Positions 55,690-64,000 of a stretch of 64,000 bases of DNA are shown in pieces. The position numbers and the translations under genes are program-made. Position 1 is the stretch's first letter; each line of letters opens with the position of its first letter. The stretch is taken from the NCBI GenBank assembly GCA_905221605.1, contig CAJNDS010002113.1:823501-887500 (forward strand), in the 5' to 3' direction. Below the pieces are notes generated by a model that was given only the letters and a program-made list of their open reading frames with translations, was not told the origin of the DNA and did no database searches. This DNA is from Symbiodinium natans. Taxonomy: Eukaryota > Sar > Dinophyceae > Suessiales > Symbiodiniaceae.

Positions 55690-56880
55690 TCAGGGGTTCT
55701 TATATGATTCATTATTATGTTTTAGGCTGCCTATTAAGTTTAATAATGTTCCTGATCTCTTTAATGGGAGTCCTCATTTAATTAATAAGACTCCTAATCA
55801 TTTTACTAGCATTCTAAGTGATCTTCAATGGGATTCCTGTATTTGTTTAATAGGGTTCGTATTAGATTTTAAGGATACCTATTAAAGGACTTTATTGCGT
55901 TTAGTATTGATTCCTATTCAGTTTAAGCAAATGCCAAATAATTGGAATACGATTCTGAGTAATTGTAATAGCATTCTTCTTCCTAGTTAGTTTTAATAAA
56001 AGTCTTAGAATTTTAATAAGCTTCATAACAGATTTTATATATATTGCTATTAATTTCAATAGGCTTCTTATTCATGTTCATAAGATGCCTTACAATTTCT
56101 AATTGGGTTCCTTTTTGCTTTGACAAGCTTCCTATTCATTTAAAAAGGCTTCTGAATAATTGGAATAGGCTTCGTATTCATTTTAACAGGGTTTCTCATT
56201 CATGTTGACAGGATTCCTAATAATGTTCATAGGATTCCTACTAGATTCCACAGTGCTCCGATTATGTTTTTAAATCCTGTTCCCTATTCATTTCAATTGG
56301 ACTCGAAGTAATGTTATTGTAACTCTTATTTGTTTTATTAGCAATCCTATTAATTAATGTTTTAATAGGGTTCATTATAATTCTAACAGTACGACTCTTC
56401 TTGTTTTAAATTTTGAAGGGCCCACATTACTTTTTAATCGAATTTTATTGGCTCCTCTTAATCCTTTAATAGGATTCATCTTCATGTTAAACGGATTCCT
56501 GTTACTCTTAAAAAGAATTCATAGATTCTTTTGTAGGGTTCCTATTAATTTTAATAGCATTCCTATGAATTCAAAAGGGTTCCTATTCGTTTGAATGGCC
56601 TTCCTATGGTTCCTCTGAATTTAGGACGCCAAGAAATTTTAATAGGAGCTTCTACGTATATTTCAACCAGGTTCTTATTAATTGTACTAGGATTCTTACT
56701 AAGTTTTCAAAAAAGACTCGTCTTAATTTCAATAGGGTTCTCATTCATTTTAATGGGGTTCCTATTGATTTAAATCGGATTCCTATTGAACTCATACGAA
56801 GCCTATGAATCCTAATAAACTCAATAGGAACCCAAGTAAAACTAAGAGCAATCTTATTAAAATTAATAGCAATCCACGAT
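55690..56880. repeat. Degenerate AT-rich tandem field (AATAGGATTCCTATTAATTTT)
   Basis: About 45 imperfect copies of a unit of about 26 bp containing TTCCTATTNATTTTAATAGG, each partly palindromic. Fills the right half of the foldback element. Confidence 0.9.
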
Positions 56881-57159
56881 GTCGAGCAAATTGTTCAGGT
56901 CCTTACAGCATGCGTCCTTCTCACATCTGTCTGCATCTTTCATTGCGAACACAAAACCGTACTAATCGAAAAAATATGCTCTATTGTGTGTTAACGTGTC
57001 TGGCTACTGTGTGCAGCTATGCTGTCCGTCGCGCCCTCAGCCCTTTTTTGCTTCCGGGGTCTGTCGAGGGGGGGGGGGGGGTGAGCATGTCTGATATATA
57101 TAGATACACACATTTTTGTGTAGTCCTTAGTCCTTGTATAACCTAAGTAGCCTCAAAAG

Positions 57160-57300
57160 TACCCCTAAACCCTAAACCCTAAACCCTAAACCCTAAACCC
57201 TAAACCCTAAACCCTAAACCCTAAACCCTAAACCCTAAACCCTAAACCCTAAACCCTAAACCCTGAACCCTGAACCCTGAACCCTAAACCCTAACCCCTA
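57160..57300. repeat. (CCCTAAA)n array
   Basis: About 19 units, first telomere-type array after the 9.6-kb repeat-free block. Confidence 0.95.
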
Positions 57301-57338
57301 AGCCCCCTAGGGTCCCTCCTTTGGCCCCTTCGTGGAAG

Positions 57339-60300
57339 GATCGCTCCAGCCTGAAGTCTATCTTGTACAGCAACTTGGTCGTCTTTTTGGTTTCTGGGTT
57401 CCTTATAAACTGATCAACCCAAAGAATTGTGCCCTTATCACAATTTTGGGTTTAGGGTTTAGGGTTTAGGGTTACTGGGATACCCAGGCAACCACAATGC
57501 CTTGGGCCTCCCGAGCGATGAGGAGCTGCAACACTGTTTAGACGAGGCCCTTGGAACGGACCGACTGGATCTCATGGACCTGGAAGATATCAAAGCCTGG
57601 TGGGACTTGCGAAGGTGGGGCCGAAATTGTATTGAGGGGTTTTAACGTTTAAAAACCCTAAATTGTATTAAAAGTGCAGCCCCTCCCCCCCCCCCCCCAG
57701 GTTGCCGAAATCTTGCGTGCGCCAGGTACATACAGATCGACTTTATGGATGAGTCTGCGATGATGGACTACTGCGGAGTTCTGACCATCATACTGCTGGC
57801 TGCCTTTGCGATCGCCGGGGTGTTAGACTCTTTGTGGGTTTAGGGTTTAGGGTTTAGGGTTTAGGTTTTACGGTTTAGGGTTTTGGTGCTTTACCGCAAC
57901 TTTGGGTCCTGAGCCTTTTTTTGGTTTTTGGGCTTCTTAATATAAGGCAGCTAAAAGCTTTAACTTATAGCCTAAACCCTAAACCCTAAACCCTAAACCC
58001 TAAACCCTAAACCCTAAACCCTAAACCCTAAACCCTAAACCCTAAACCCTAAACCCTAAACCCTAAACCCTAAACCCTAAACCCTAAACCCTACTAAGTG
58101 CAGCCAAGGACTGGCTGGCTCACGCCGACCTCTTCTCCCCTGGGCTGCTATTGATCATGGTACTCAGCGGATGCCTGAGCATCATCATGCTAGGTTTTAG
58201 GGTTTAGTGTTTAGGGTTTAGGGTTTAGGGTTTAGGGTTTAGGGTTTAGGGTTTAGGGTTTAGGGTTTAGGGTTTAGGGTTTAGGGTTTAGGGTTTAGGG
58301 TTTAGGGTTTAGGGTTTAGGGTTTAGGGTTCCCTTTTGTTGGGTTCTGGGCTCCCTTATGAAGTAGCCAACCCCAAAAAGGGGTGCCCTTGTCATAAGAT
58401 GATTCCTGGGCTACTCAGGATGTTATTCAGGTGTGCATCGACATCAACCACATCCTTGAGCGCGACAGATCCTGGGCTCCCATTTCGAGGTGATCAGAGG
58501 GTGTTCCCTGAACCCTAAACCCTAAACCCTAAACCCTAAACCCTAAACCCTAAACCCTAAACCCTAAACCCTAAACCCTAAACCCTAAACCCTAAACCCT
58601 AAACCCTAAACCCCTCCCAATGCAGGAGCTTGAGTTAATTCCTCATGTCATCCCTTTGCGACCCCTCAAAGGACGCGGCAGCGTGATTCTGGTTCGGGGG
58701 GGGCGAGTGAAAGTACGCACTAGCTCTATGCAGGAGTTGTTTTCTAACGTTTGGTGCCACATCTTAGACCCTAAACCTTAAAAGGCCTAAACCTAAACCC
58801 TCAACCCTCAATGCCCTGAACCCTAAAAAGGGCCCCAAACCTAACAAGCCCTGAACCCTAGAAGCCCTTAACCCTAAAAGCCCTAAAAGCCCTAAACCCT
58901 CAAAGGCCTAAACCCTAGAAGCCCTACACCCTAAAAGCCCTAAACCCTAAGCCCAAAACGCTAAACCCTAAAGCCCCCTAAACCCTACAAGCCCCAAAAG
59001 CCTTGAACGCCTCAAAAGCCTCAAAAGCCTTAAAAGCCCTAAAACAGCCTAAACCCTAAACTCTAAACCCTAAACCCTAAACCCGAAACCCCAAACCCTA
59101 AACCCTAAACCCTAAACCCTAAACCCTAAACACTAAACCCTAAACCCTAAACCCTAAACCCTAAAAGCCCTAAGCCCTAAGCCCTAAGCCAAAAGCCCGA
59201 AGCCCGAAGCCCGAAGCCCGAAGCCCTAAGCCCTAAGCCCTAAGCCCTAAGCCCTAAGCCCTAGGCCCTAAGCCCTAAGCCCTAAGCCCTAAGCCCTAAG
59301 CCCTCAGCCCTAAGCCCTAAGCCCTAAGCCCTAAGCCCTAAGCCCTCAGCCCTCAGCCCTAAGCCCTGAGCCCTAAGCCCTAAGCCCTTGACCCTTAAGC
59401 CTTAAGCCCTCAGCCCTAAGCCCTAAGCCCAAGGCCTGGTCCTGGTGGATGCCGCTGCCGACGCCATTCTGTCCAAGCGATCCGATCCTTGGGGAGGGCT
59501 TTAGGGGTTTGGTTCGATAGTGTTTAGGGTTTAGGGTTTTGGGTTTTGGGTTTTGGGTTCAGGGTTTAGGGTTTAGGGTTTAGGGTTTAGGGATTAGGGT
59601 TTAGAGCATGATGGATTTCTGTGAGTGTACAGAGGGACATATTGGGTGTCCTCTTGGGGATACTGGGAATAAACAGCCCTAGACCGCGACAATCCCTTTT
59701 GCATCCTGTGCACTTCGTAGCCTAAACCCTCTTGGTAGCCCAGCGATGCCCTTTTGCCCTTGTTTTCGTTCAAGGTTTAGGGTTTAGGGTTTAGGGTTTA
59801 GGGTTTAGGGTTTAGGGTTTAGGGTTTAGGGTTTAGGGTTTAGGGTTTAGGGTTTAGGGTTTAGGGTTTAAAGCAATCAACCCCAAAAGGGTTCCCTTGT
59901 TATGAGATGGTTGCTGGACTACCAAGCCCTTGGACCCCTGAGCCCCAACACCTTTGCACCTTTCACTCTTCAGCTAATCTAGGACCCAGAGTAGGCCCTT
60001 CTTCCCTTGTTGGGGGGTTTTTGGGGTTCCCCTAAACCCTAAACCCTAAACCCCTAAACCCTAAACCCTAAACCCCAAACCCTAAACCCCAAACCCTAAA
60101 CCCTAAACCCTAAACCCTAAGCCTCTTTCAACCAAAAAGGGCACCCTTCTTATTCCTCGGTTTGCTGGCCTAGTAATCTCCAAGGATGCCGTGGAGGTTG
60201 CGACGCTGCTGCGCGCAGTGGAGCGGAAGGCGGCTGGGCTGAGGGTTTAGGGTTTAGGGTTTAGGGTTTAGGGTTTAGGGTTTAGGGTTTCGGGTTTCGG

Positions 60301-62001
60301 GTTTAGGGTTTAGGGTTTAGGGTTTAGGGTGCGTCCTCGAGTGTGGGCCGCGATCTGTGTCTCTTGTCAAGCCGGGGTCGTAGGAGGGGAGGAGGAAGGG
60401 TCGAAAACTACCCTAACCCTGAGCCCTAAACCCGCAATTAGACCTTAACCCTTGACCCTTGACCCGACACCCTCAGCGCTGAATTCTAATTTTGTTTTTT
60501 GTTGAAAGTTGTTTTGAGGTTTTGTGCCTTACGTACTTGCGCTTTGGTCCGTGAATTGTCCTGGAAGGGCTCCCAGAGATGGGTTCAGGTCACATGACCT
60601 CTGGAGAAAATGACCCAGGACTAAGGTTTAGGGTTTAGGGTTTAGGCTTTCGGCTTTAGGGTTGTGATCGTGGGGCCTTGGACACGCTGAGGATCCCCAA
60701 AAACTTAAATTCCCGAAAAAAAAACCCTGAGGAAAACCTACCCGGCCCCAACCATTGATTCTTGAATCCTGAAAGATTCCTGAACAAAACCTGAAAATTC
60801 CGATTGGCCCCGAAACCATGTTTTCTTCAATCCTGAGTAAAAACTGAAAGATGCTCGGAAAAAACAGTTGCTATTCGCAAATTCCTCGGATTTCCTACGG
60901 TTCTTAGGAAAATCCTCAGGAATACTCAGGAACACTCAGGAATTCCTGATTGAATACGGTTTTTAATCGAATCTCTCTTAGGCGAACCCCTTAGAACCCT
61001 AGAAAATCCTGGATGCTTGTGAAAAGTAGGTTTTTTTTTTCCAGCTTTTCCAATGCAAAAGCTGAAAAAAGCTGAAAAAAGGCTGAACAAAGCTGAACAA
61101 AGGCTGCTTTTCCTTTATTTCTGGGATTGGGGTCAGGTTGGTTTTCGATTATTTTTCAGGATTTCTAAGGGACAGTTGTTTTTTGTTGTTGGGTTTTCTA
61201 GGTTTTTAATAAACAGCTTTTGCCAGTGTCTCCAAGCCCAACACGTTCACAAGTTTAGGGTTTAGGCTTTAGGGTTTAGGGCGGAGCTGTCCAGGACGTA
61301 GCCGTGAGTTTGATGGTGCCCTGCGCGAATTCGTAGACGGACCCAGGTTTGCCATTTTTCGTCGAAAATTGATCTATACTTCGCTGGCTTTGAGCAAAAC
61401 ATGCATCGAGTCTCTATACTATCTTGGAGAGGTTGTTTTGTTTGGGTGGGGGGGGGGGGGTGGTATATCTGCCATTTGCTTAAGAATCCCCAACATAAAA
61501 GACAATGATCCCTATATTGCCCGTTATAAGGGAATACATATGTATAGATAGATATGTATATATATATATATATGTATATATACAATATAATATAAACACA
61601 TGTTTTTCCCCATTTTTTTGGGGGGAGGGGGTTCTGAAGCAACTAGTAACTAGTAGATACAGCAGCAGGTTACATTTTCAGTTGCGCAGTACTTCTGCAG
61701 GGTTGGGGGCCCTCGCCTCAGCTACCCCCAAACCATGGGATGTGCGTTGTGCATCCCTTTCAACCCTCAACCGTCCATGGCAAATCTTCTAGCACACCCG
61801 AAGTTGGGAAACGTGTGACCAGGTCGACATGTTTGATGACCGGCAGCAGATTCTTGGAGTCGCCATGACTGCCAACTACCGAAACGGCTGGATCGTCAGC
61901 ATCCTGTTTGCCGCTTGCAGCGGCCTGTGGGAGATACTACGAACCATGCGCACGGACCTGGTGGACTTCGTGGCGTCCCAGGATGAGGTGCGGGACTTAT
62001 C
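57339..62001 (+). CDS. Multi-pass membrane protein gene, dinoflagellate family of unknown function
   Basis: Eight exons join in frame: 57,339-57,378 (DRSSLKSILYSNL); 57,488-57,614 (NHNALGLPSDEELQHCLDEA, then MDLEDIKAWWDLRR); 57,726-57,825 (YIQIDFMDESAMMDYCGVLT and a helix IILLAAFAIAGVL); 58,109-58,193 (DWLAHADLFSPGLLLIMVLS, GCLSIIML); 58,419-58,467 (DVIQVCIDINHILERD); 59,434-59,476 (LVLVDAAADAILS); 60,184-60,243 (DAVEVATLLRAVERKAAGL); and 61,823-62,001 (FDDRQQILGVAMTANYRNGW, helix IVSILFAACSGLWEIL, then RTDLVDFVASQDEVRDL). Donors include GT, GA and GC. At least three hydrophobic helices. Similar proteins are recalled from dinoflagellate genomes without known role. The 5' end lies upstream; the 3' end may be at or after the GTA repeat. 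Confidence 0.75.
57378..57487. mobile_element. Introner-like element, family B, copy 4: exact intron with telomere-type repeats inside
   Basis: Occupies the whole intron between two open exons. Contains TTTCTGGGTTCCTTATAAAC and TGTGCCCTTATCACAATTTT, then three to four TTTAGGG units, then TTACTGGGATACCCAG. Confidence 0.8.
57965..58093. repeat. (CCCTAAA)n array
   Basis: About 18 perfect units in the GA-AG intron between 57,825 and 58,109. Confidence 0.97.
58198..58418. mobile_element. Intron made of a (TTTAGGG)n array plus family B element, copy 5
   Basis: About 18 TTTAGGG units (58,198-58,330), then TTGGGTTCTGGGCTCCCTTA and GGTGCCCTTGTCATAAGATG, ending ATTCCTGGGCTACTCAG at an exon. Confidence 0.85.
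58508..58615. repeat. (CCCTAAA)n array
   Basis: About 15 units in the intron 58,468-59,433. Between it and the next array, 58,627-58,690 reads ELELIPHVIPLRPLKGRGS, which does not fit the joined frame and may be intronic. Confidence 0.97.
58765..59430. repeat. Long degenerate telomere-type field, CCCTAAA to CCCTAAG
   Basis: About 660 bp: first diverged units with AAAAGCC variants, then (CCCTAAA)n at 59,055-59,165, then (CCCTAAG)n with CCCGAAG, CCCTCAG and CCTTGAC variants. It ends at the exon starting 59,434. Confidence 0.95.
59727..59930. mobile_element. Family B element, copy 6, with a 100-bp (TTTAGGG)n array in its loop
   Basis: TTGGTAGCCCAGCGATGCCC at the left and GATGGTTGCTGGACTACCAA at the right are inverted. 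Between the arms lie about 14 TTTAGGG units (59,773-59,870). Confidence 0.85.
59990..60183. mobile_element. Family B element, copy 7, with a (CCCTAAA)n array in its loop
   Basis: CCCAGAGTAGGCCCTTCTTC at the left and GGGCACCCTTCTTATTCCTC then GGCCTAG at the right, with about eleven CCCTAAA units inside (60,031-60,121). TCCAAG occurs at the exon edges before 59,478 and before 60,184. Confidence 0.75.
60240..60330. repeat. (TTTAGGG)n array
   Basis: About twelve units, directly after the exon ending AAGL. Confidence 0.95.
60335..61470. other. Intron sequence, no gene assigned
   Basis: About 1.1 kb between 60,243 and the family A element. Contains short telomere-type tracts (60,625; 61,255) and AT-rich sequence with TGAAAAAAGCTGAACAAAGC repeats near 61,060-61,105. 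No convincing exon. Confidence 0.5.
61476..61642. mobile_element. Introner-like element, family A, copy 4, with an AT microsatellite inside
   Basis: GCTTAAGAATCCCC at the left and GGGGGTTCTGAAGC at the right, core CCCGTTATAAGGGAATA, enlarged by (TA)n at 61,555-61,590. Confidence 0.75.
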
Positions 62002-62002
62002 C

Positions 62003-62213
<211 letters not shown>

Positions 62214-62232
62214 GCTTGGAAACTCCTTTGAC

Positions 62233-62330
62233 ATAGTAAGTCTACTTAGTTTCCTCTCGAGACCCTCGTATATAATCCCAATAACCCCGCTTTACTAACC
62301 TGTTATTACGTAAGTCAAAAGGGCTTCCAA
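62233..62330. mobile_element. Family H element, third copy
   Basis: AGTAAGTCTACTTAGTTTCC at the left, CCCGCTTTACTAACC at the right. Lies between the GTA array and the thioredoxin-like gene. Confidence 0.55.
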
Positions 62331-62440
62331 ACACCCAAAAGTAAGAGCACCCCCCCCATCTTGCTGGCGAAAAAGTCTTGGCCCTGACGCCCGATAGCTC
62401 GGCAAGCCCGACGTTTCCCGCCCTTGAGCTGCCTCTTGCC

Positions 62441-62971
62441 ATGCTCCGCCCTGCCGCACTTCTCGCTCTCCTGGGCCTCGCCCAAGCCACCGACCTCACG
62501 ATGGAGTCGTGGGAGAAGAAGACGTGTTCGTCAAGTTTGCTGCTCCCTGGTGTGGCCATTGCAGGAGCATGAAGCCCGCGTGGGACAAGCTGATGGAGGA
62601 CTTCGAGAACAAGGACGTGTTGGTTGCTGACGTGGACTGCACCTCGAATGATGGAAAGGCCTTGTGCGAGAAGGTGGGTGTGCGAGGCTTCCCGACGCTC
62701 AAGTATGGCGATCCCGATGACCTTCAGGACTCTTAGTCGCCCAGCGGTACCCTTTCTGCCATTTTTTTTGGGGGGGGGTTTAAGGTTCCCTTATTACGTA
62801 ACCAACCCCCCAAAAAGGGTAACCCTTATTATGTTTCTTCGAATTATTCTTACTATTATGGTTATCATCATATGGTTGCTGGGCTACCTTCAGGCCTACC
62901 AGGGTGCCCGTGAATTCGACGCTCTCAACACCTTCGCCAAGGGTCTTGAGAGGAAGCCGATCCACCAGTAG
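62441..62971 (+). CDS. Single-domain thioredoxin/PDI-like protein, frameshifted, one introner
   Basis: ATG at 62,441 gives MLRPAALLALLGLAQA, a secretory signal peptide, then TDLTMESW. After TGGGA the frame must gain one base to continue EEDVFVKFAAPWCGHCRSMK (CGHC redox site) and PAWDKLMEDFENKDVLVADV, CEKVGVRGFPTLKYGDPDDL. The second part ends at CAG (62,727), and 62,894-62,971 continues in frame with AYQGAREFDALNTFAKGLER and KPIHQ-stop after removal of 166 bp. Thioredoxin fold of ER oxidoreductases, acting on disulphides in the secretory pathway. The missing base (a GGG that is probably GGGG) is either sequencing error or a real inactivating frameshift. The spliced, corrected chain would be about 125 residues. 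Confidence 0.85.
62728..62893. mobile_element. Introner in the PDI-like gene: family B, copy 8, with 9-bp direct repeats
   Basis: ACCTTCAGG at 62,720-62,728 is repeated at 62,886-62,894. Between them lies a family B element: TAGTCGCCCAGCGGTACCC at the left, GGTTGCTGGGCTACC at the right, core TTCCCTTATTACGTAACCAA. Splicing CAG|GA...CAG|GCC restores the PDI frame (DLQ-AYQG). Confidence 0.92.
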
Positions 62972-62974
62972 CGG

Positions 62975-63360
62975 GAGACCAGGCGGATATTTGCATCTTT
63001 TCCGCTGATTGGGTTTTAAGAGGATAAGTGCTAGGAGAATATTTCAGAGGGTTTTACTGGCCATCCATCCTAGGAGACCATGATCAGGGATGATCCGGGA
63101 AAAGGAGCACCTCCCAAACACTTTACTAAGCACTTGCGTTTCACCAGTTGGGCCTTCACATCAGGAGCAGACTTTTTTGTTGCGACAGTTGAGAAACAAA
63201 AAAGGCCTAGCGCGCAAAGATGCCGAGCGCACCAGCAAAAACTATTCGACAAAGCTTCTCTGGGCAGCTTGCTCAACAGTCTTGCAGACGAGGGTCCGCA
63301 TGTCATCTTTCGTTCTCTGGTGCCCCTTACCCTACTTGACCCTAAATCCTACTTCGGACC
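62975..63360. other. Ambiguous open region downstream of the PDI-like gene
   Basis: Two plus frames (63,080-63,364 and 63,090-63,380) and one minus frame (63,070-63,306) are all open. None has a recognisable motif. Possibly 3' UTR. Confidence 0.35.
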
Positions 63361-63454
63361 CTAAACGCTGGAAGCTTTAGGCCCCTGAACACTAAACCCG
63401 AACCCCAGTGTCATGCCATGCTGCACCAGGCTGGGGGGGATGGACTGGACCCTC

Positions 63455-63685
63455 AACCCTCAACCCTAAGCCCTAAACCCTGAGCCCTAAGCCCTAAGCC
63501 CTAAGCCCTAAGCCCTAAGCCCTAAGCCCTAAGCCCTAAGCCCTAAGCCCTAAGCCCTAAGCCCTAAGCCCTAAGCCCTAAGCCCTACGCCCTAAGCCCT
63601 AAGCCCTAAGCCCTAAGCCCTAAGCCCTAAGCCCTAAGCCCTAAGCCCTAAGCCCTAAGCCCTAAGCCCTAAGCCCTAAGCCCTA
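63455..63685. repeat. (CCCTAAG)n array
   Basis: About 32 tandem units of the CCCTAAG variant, very homogeneous compared with most arrays here. Confidence 0.97.
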
Positions 63686-63751
63686 ACGCAAAGGCTGCTT
63701 GCTCTTGCCAGTGCTGTTCGCCTGCATAAAAAAGGGGGTGCCCTGAATATA

Positions 63752-63823
63752 CACCCCAAACCCCAAACCCCAAACCCCAAACCCCAAACCCCAAACCCCA
63801 AACCCCAAACCCCAAACCCTAAA
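63752..63823. repeat. (CCCCAAA)n array
   Basis: Ten homogeneous units of a third variant, CCCCAAA, close to the CCCTAAG array. Confidence 0.97.
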
Positions 63824-64000
63824 CCCCGAGCCCCGCTAATCCTTATTTATAGGACTCCCCGCCACCCCCCGCCACCCAAACCTTAAACCCTAAACCCCCA
63901 AACCCTAAACCCTAAACCCTAGCCCTAAAGCCTGGACCCCCAAACCCTAAACCCAAAAAACAAGAGAAGAACTGGGGAACTCCCCAGGTCTTTTGGAATG

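Larger units (their letters stand above)
54661..57084. mobile_element. Foldback-type non-autonomous element with perfect terminal inverted repeats
   Basis: Left terminus 54,661-54,690: TCA, a run of ten C, then TCGACAGACCCCGGAAG. Right terminus 57,051-57,084 is its exact reverse complement apart from a longer G run. The left end itself continues as an imperfect palindrome (CCGGAAGTATATTTCCGG). The interior is two non-coding repeat fields. Flanks are AT-rich and no clear target duplication is visible. Confidence 0.88.

Noticed and set aside
58627-58690. Exon ELELIPHVIPLRPLKG in the membrane-protein gene
   Set aside because: Open and follows ATGCAG, but the direct join HILERD-S-LVLVDAAAD across it fits phase and family, so it is probably intronic.

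Overview
The window looks like nuclear DNA of a dinoflagellate. Protein-coding information is cut into many short exons. Intron donors are often GC or GA rather than GT, and acceptors mostly read AG|G. Introns contain short inverted-repeat 'introner'-like insertions, and TTTAGGG/CCCTAAA telomere-type repeats are scattered along almost the whole length. A dinoflagellate-type voltage-gated cation channel, recognised from conserved family motifs, supports this strongly. The species is not determined. No spliced-leader sequence, rRNA, tRNA or prokaryotic feature was seen.

Layout on the + strand. 0-3.5 kb: exons of a coiled-coil protein. 5.8-6.94 kb: the 3' part of an unknown gene, whose last intron is an inverted-repeat element. 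8.5-14.7 kb: scattered coiled-coil or unknown exons, ending in a likely stop at 14,676. 15.8-20.3 kb: further unknown exons. About 20.6-39.8 kb: a large voltage-gated ion channel gene. Its S4 helix, S4-S5 linker, S5-like helix, pore loop, S6, canonical EF-hand, degenerate second EF-hand and C-terminal block can be read exon by exon, and the reading frame joins across GC-AG, GA-AG and GT-AG introns. 40-47.2 kb: weakly supported exons on both strands. 47.5-57.1 kb: a block without telomere-type repeats. It carries an extreme purine/pyrimidine hairpin tract, a single very long gene (48.8-54.1 kb) for a self-replicating-type transposon protein, and a 2.4-kb foldback element with perfect terminal inverted repeats. 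57.3-62.0 kb: a multi-pass membrane protein gene whose introns are largely telomere-type repeat. 62.4-63.0 kb: a single-domain thioredoxin/PDI-like gene interrupted by an introner and carrying an apparent one-base frameshift. 63.4-64 kb: CCCTAAG and CCCCAAA arrays.

The most interesting object is the 48.8-54.1 kb gene. It joins an SF3 (D5-like) helicase, a family-A-like polymerase palm (TV-Pol type), a papain-fold protease-like segment, a Cys/His cluster, an AT-hook and a KDZ-like RNase H-fold transposase in one chain. The second theme is intron birth: several inverted-repeat element families sit exactly between exons, some have short flanking direct repeats, and some carry telomere-type repeats inside them.

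Exon limits are read by eye from frame, splice sites and family knowledge. Many small exons are given as candidates only.
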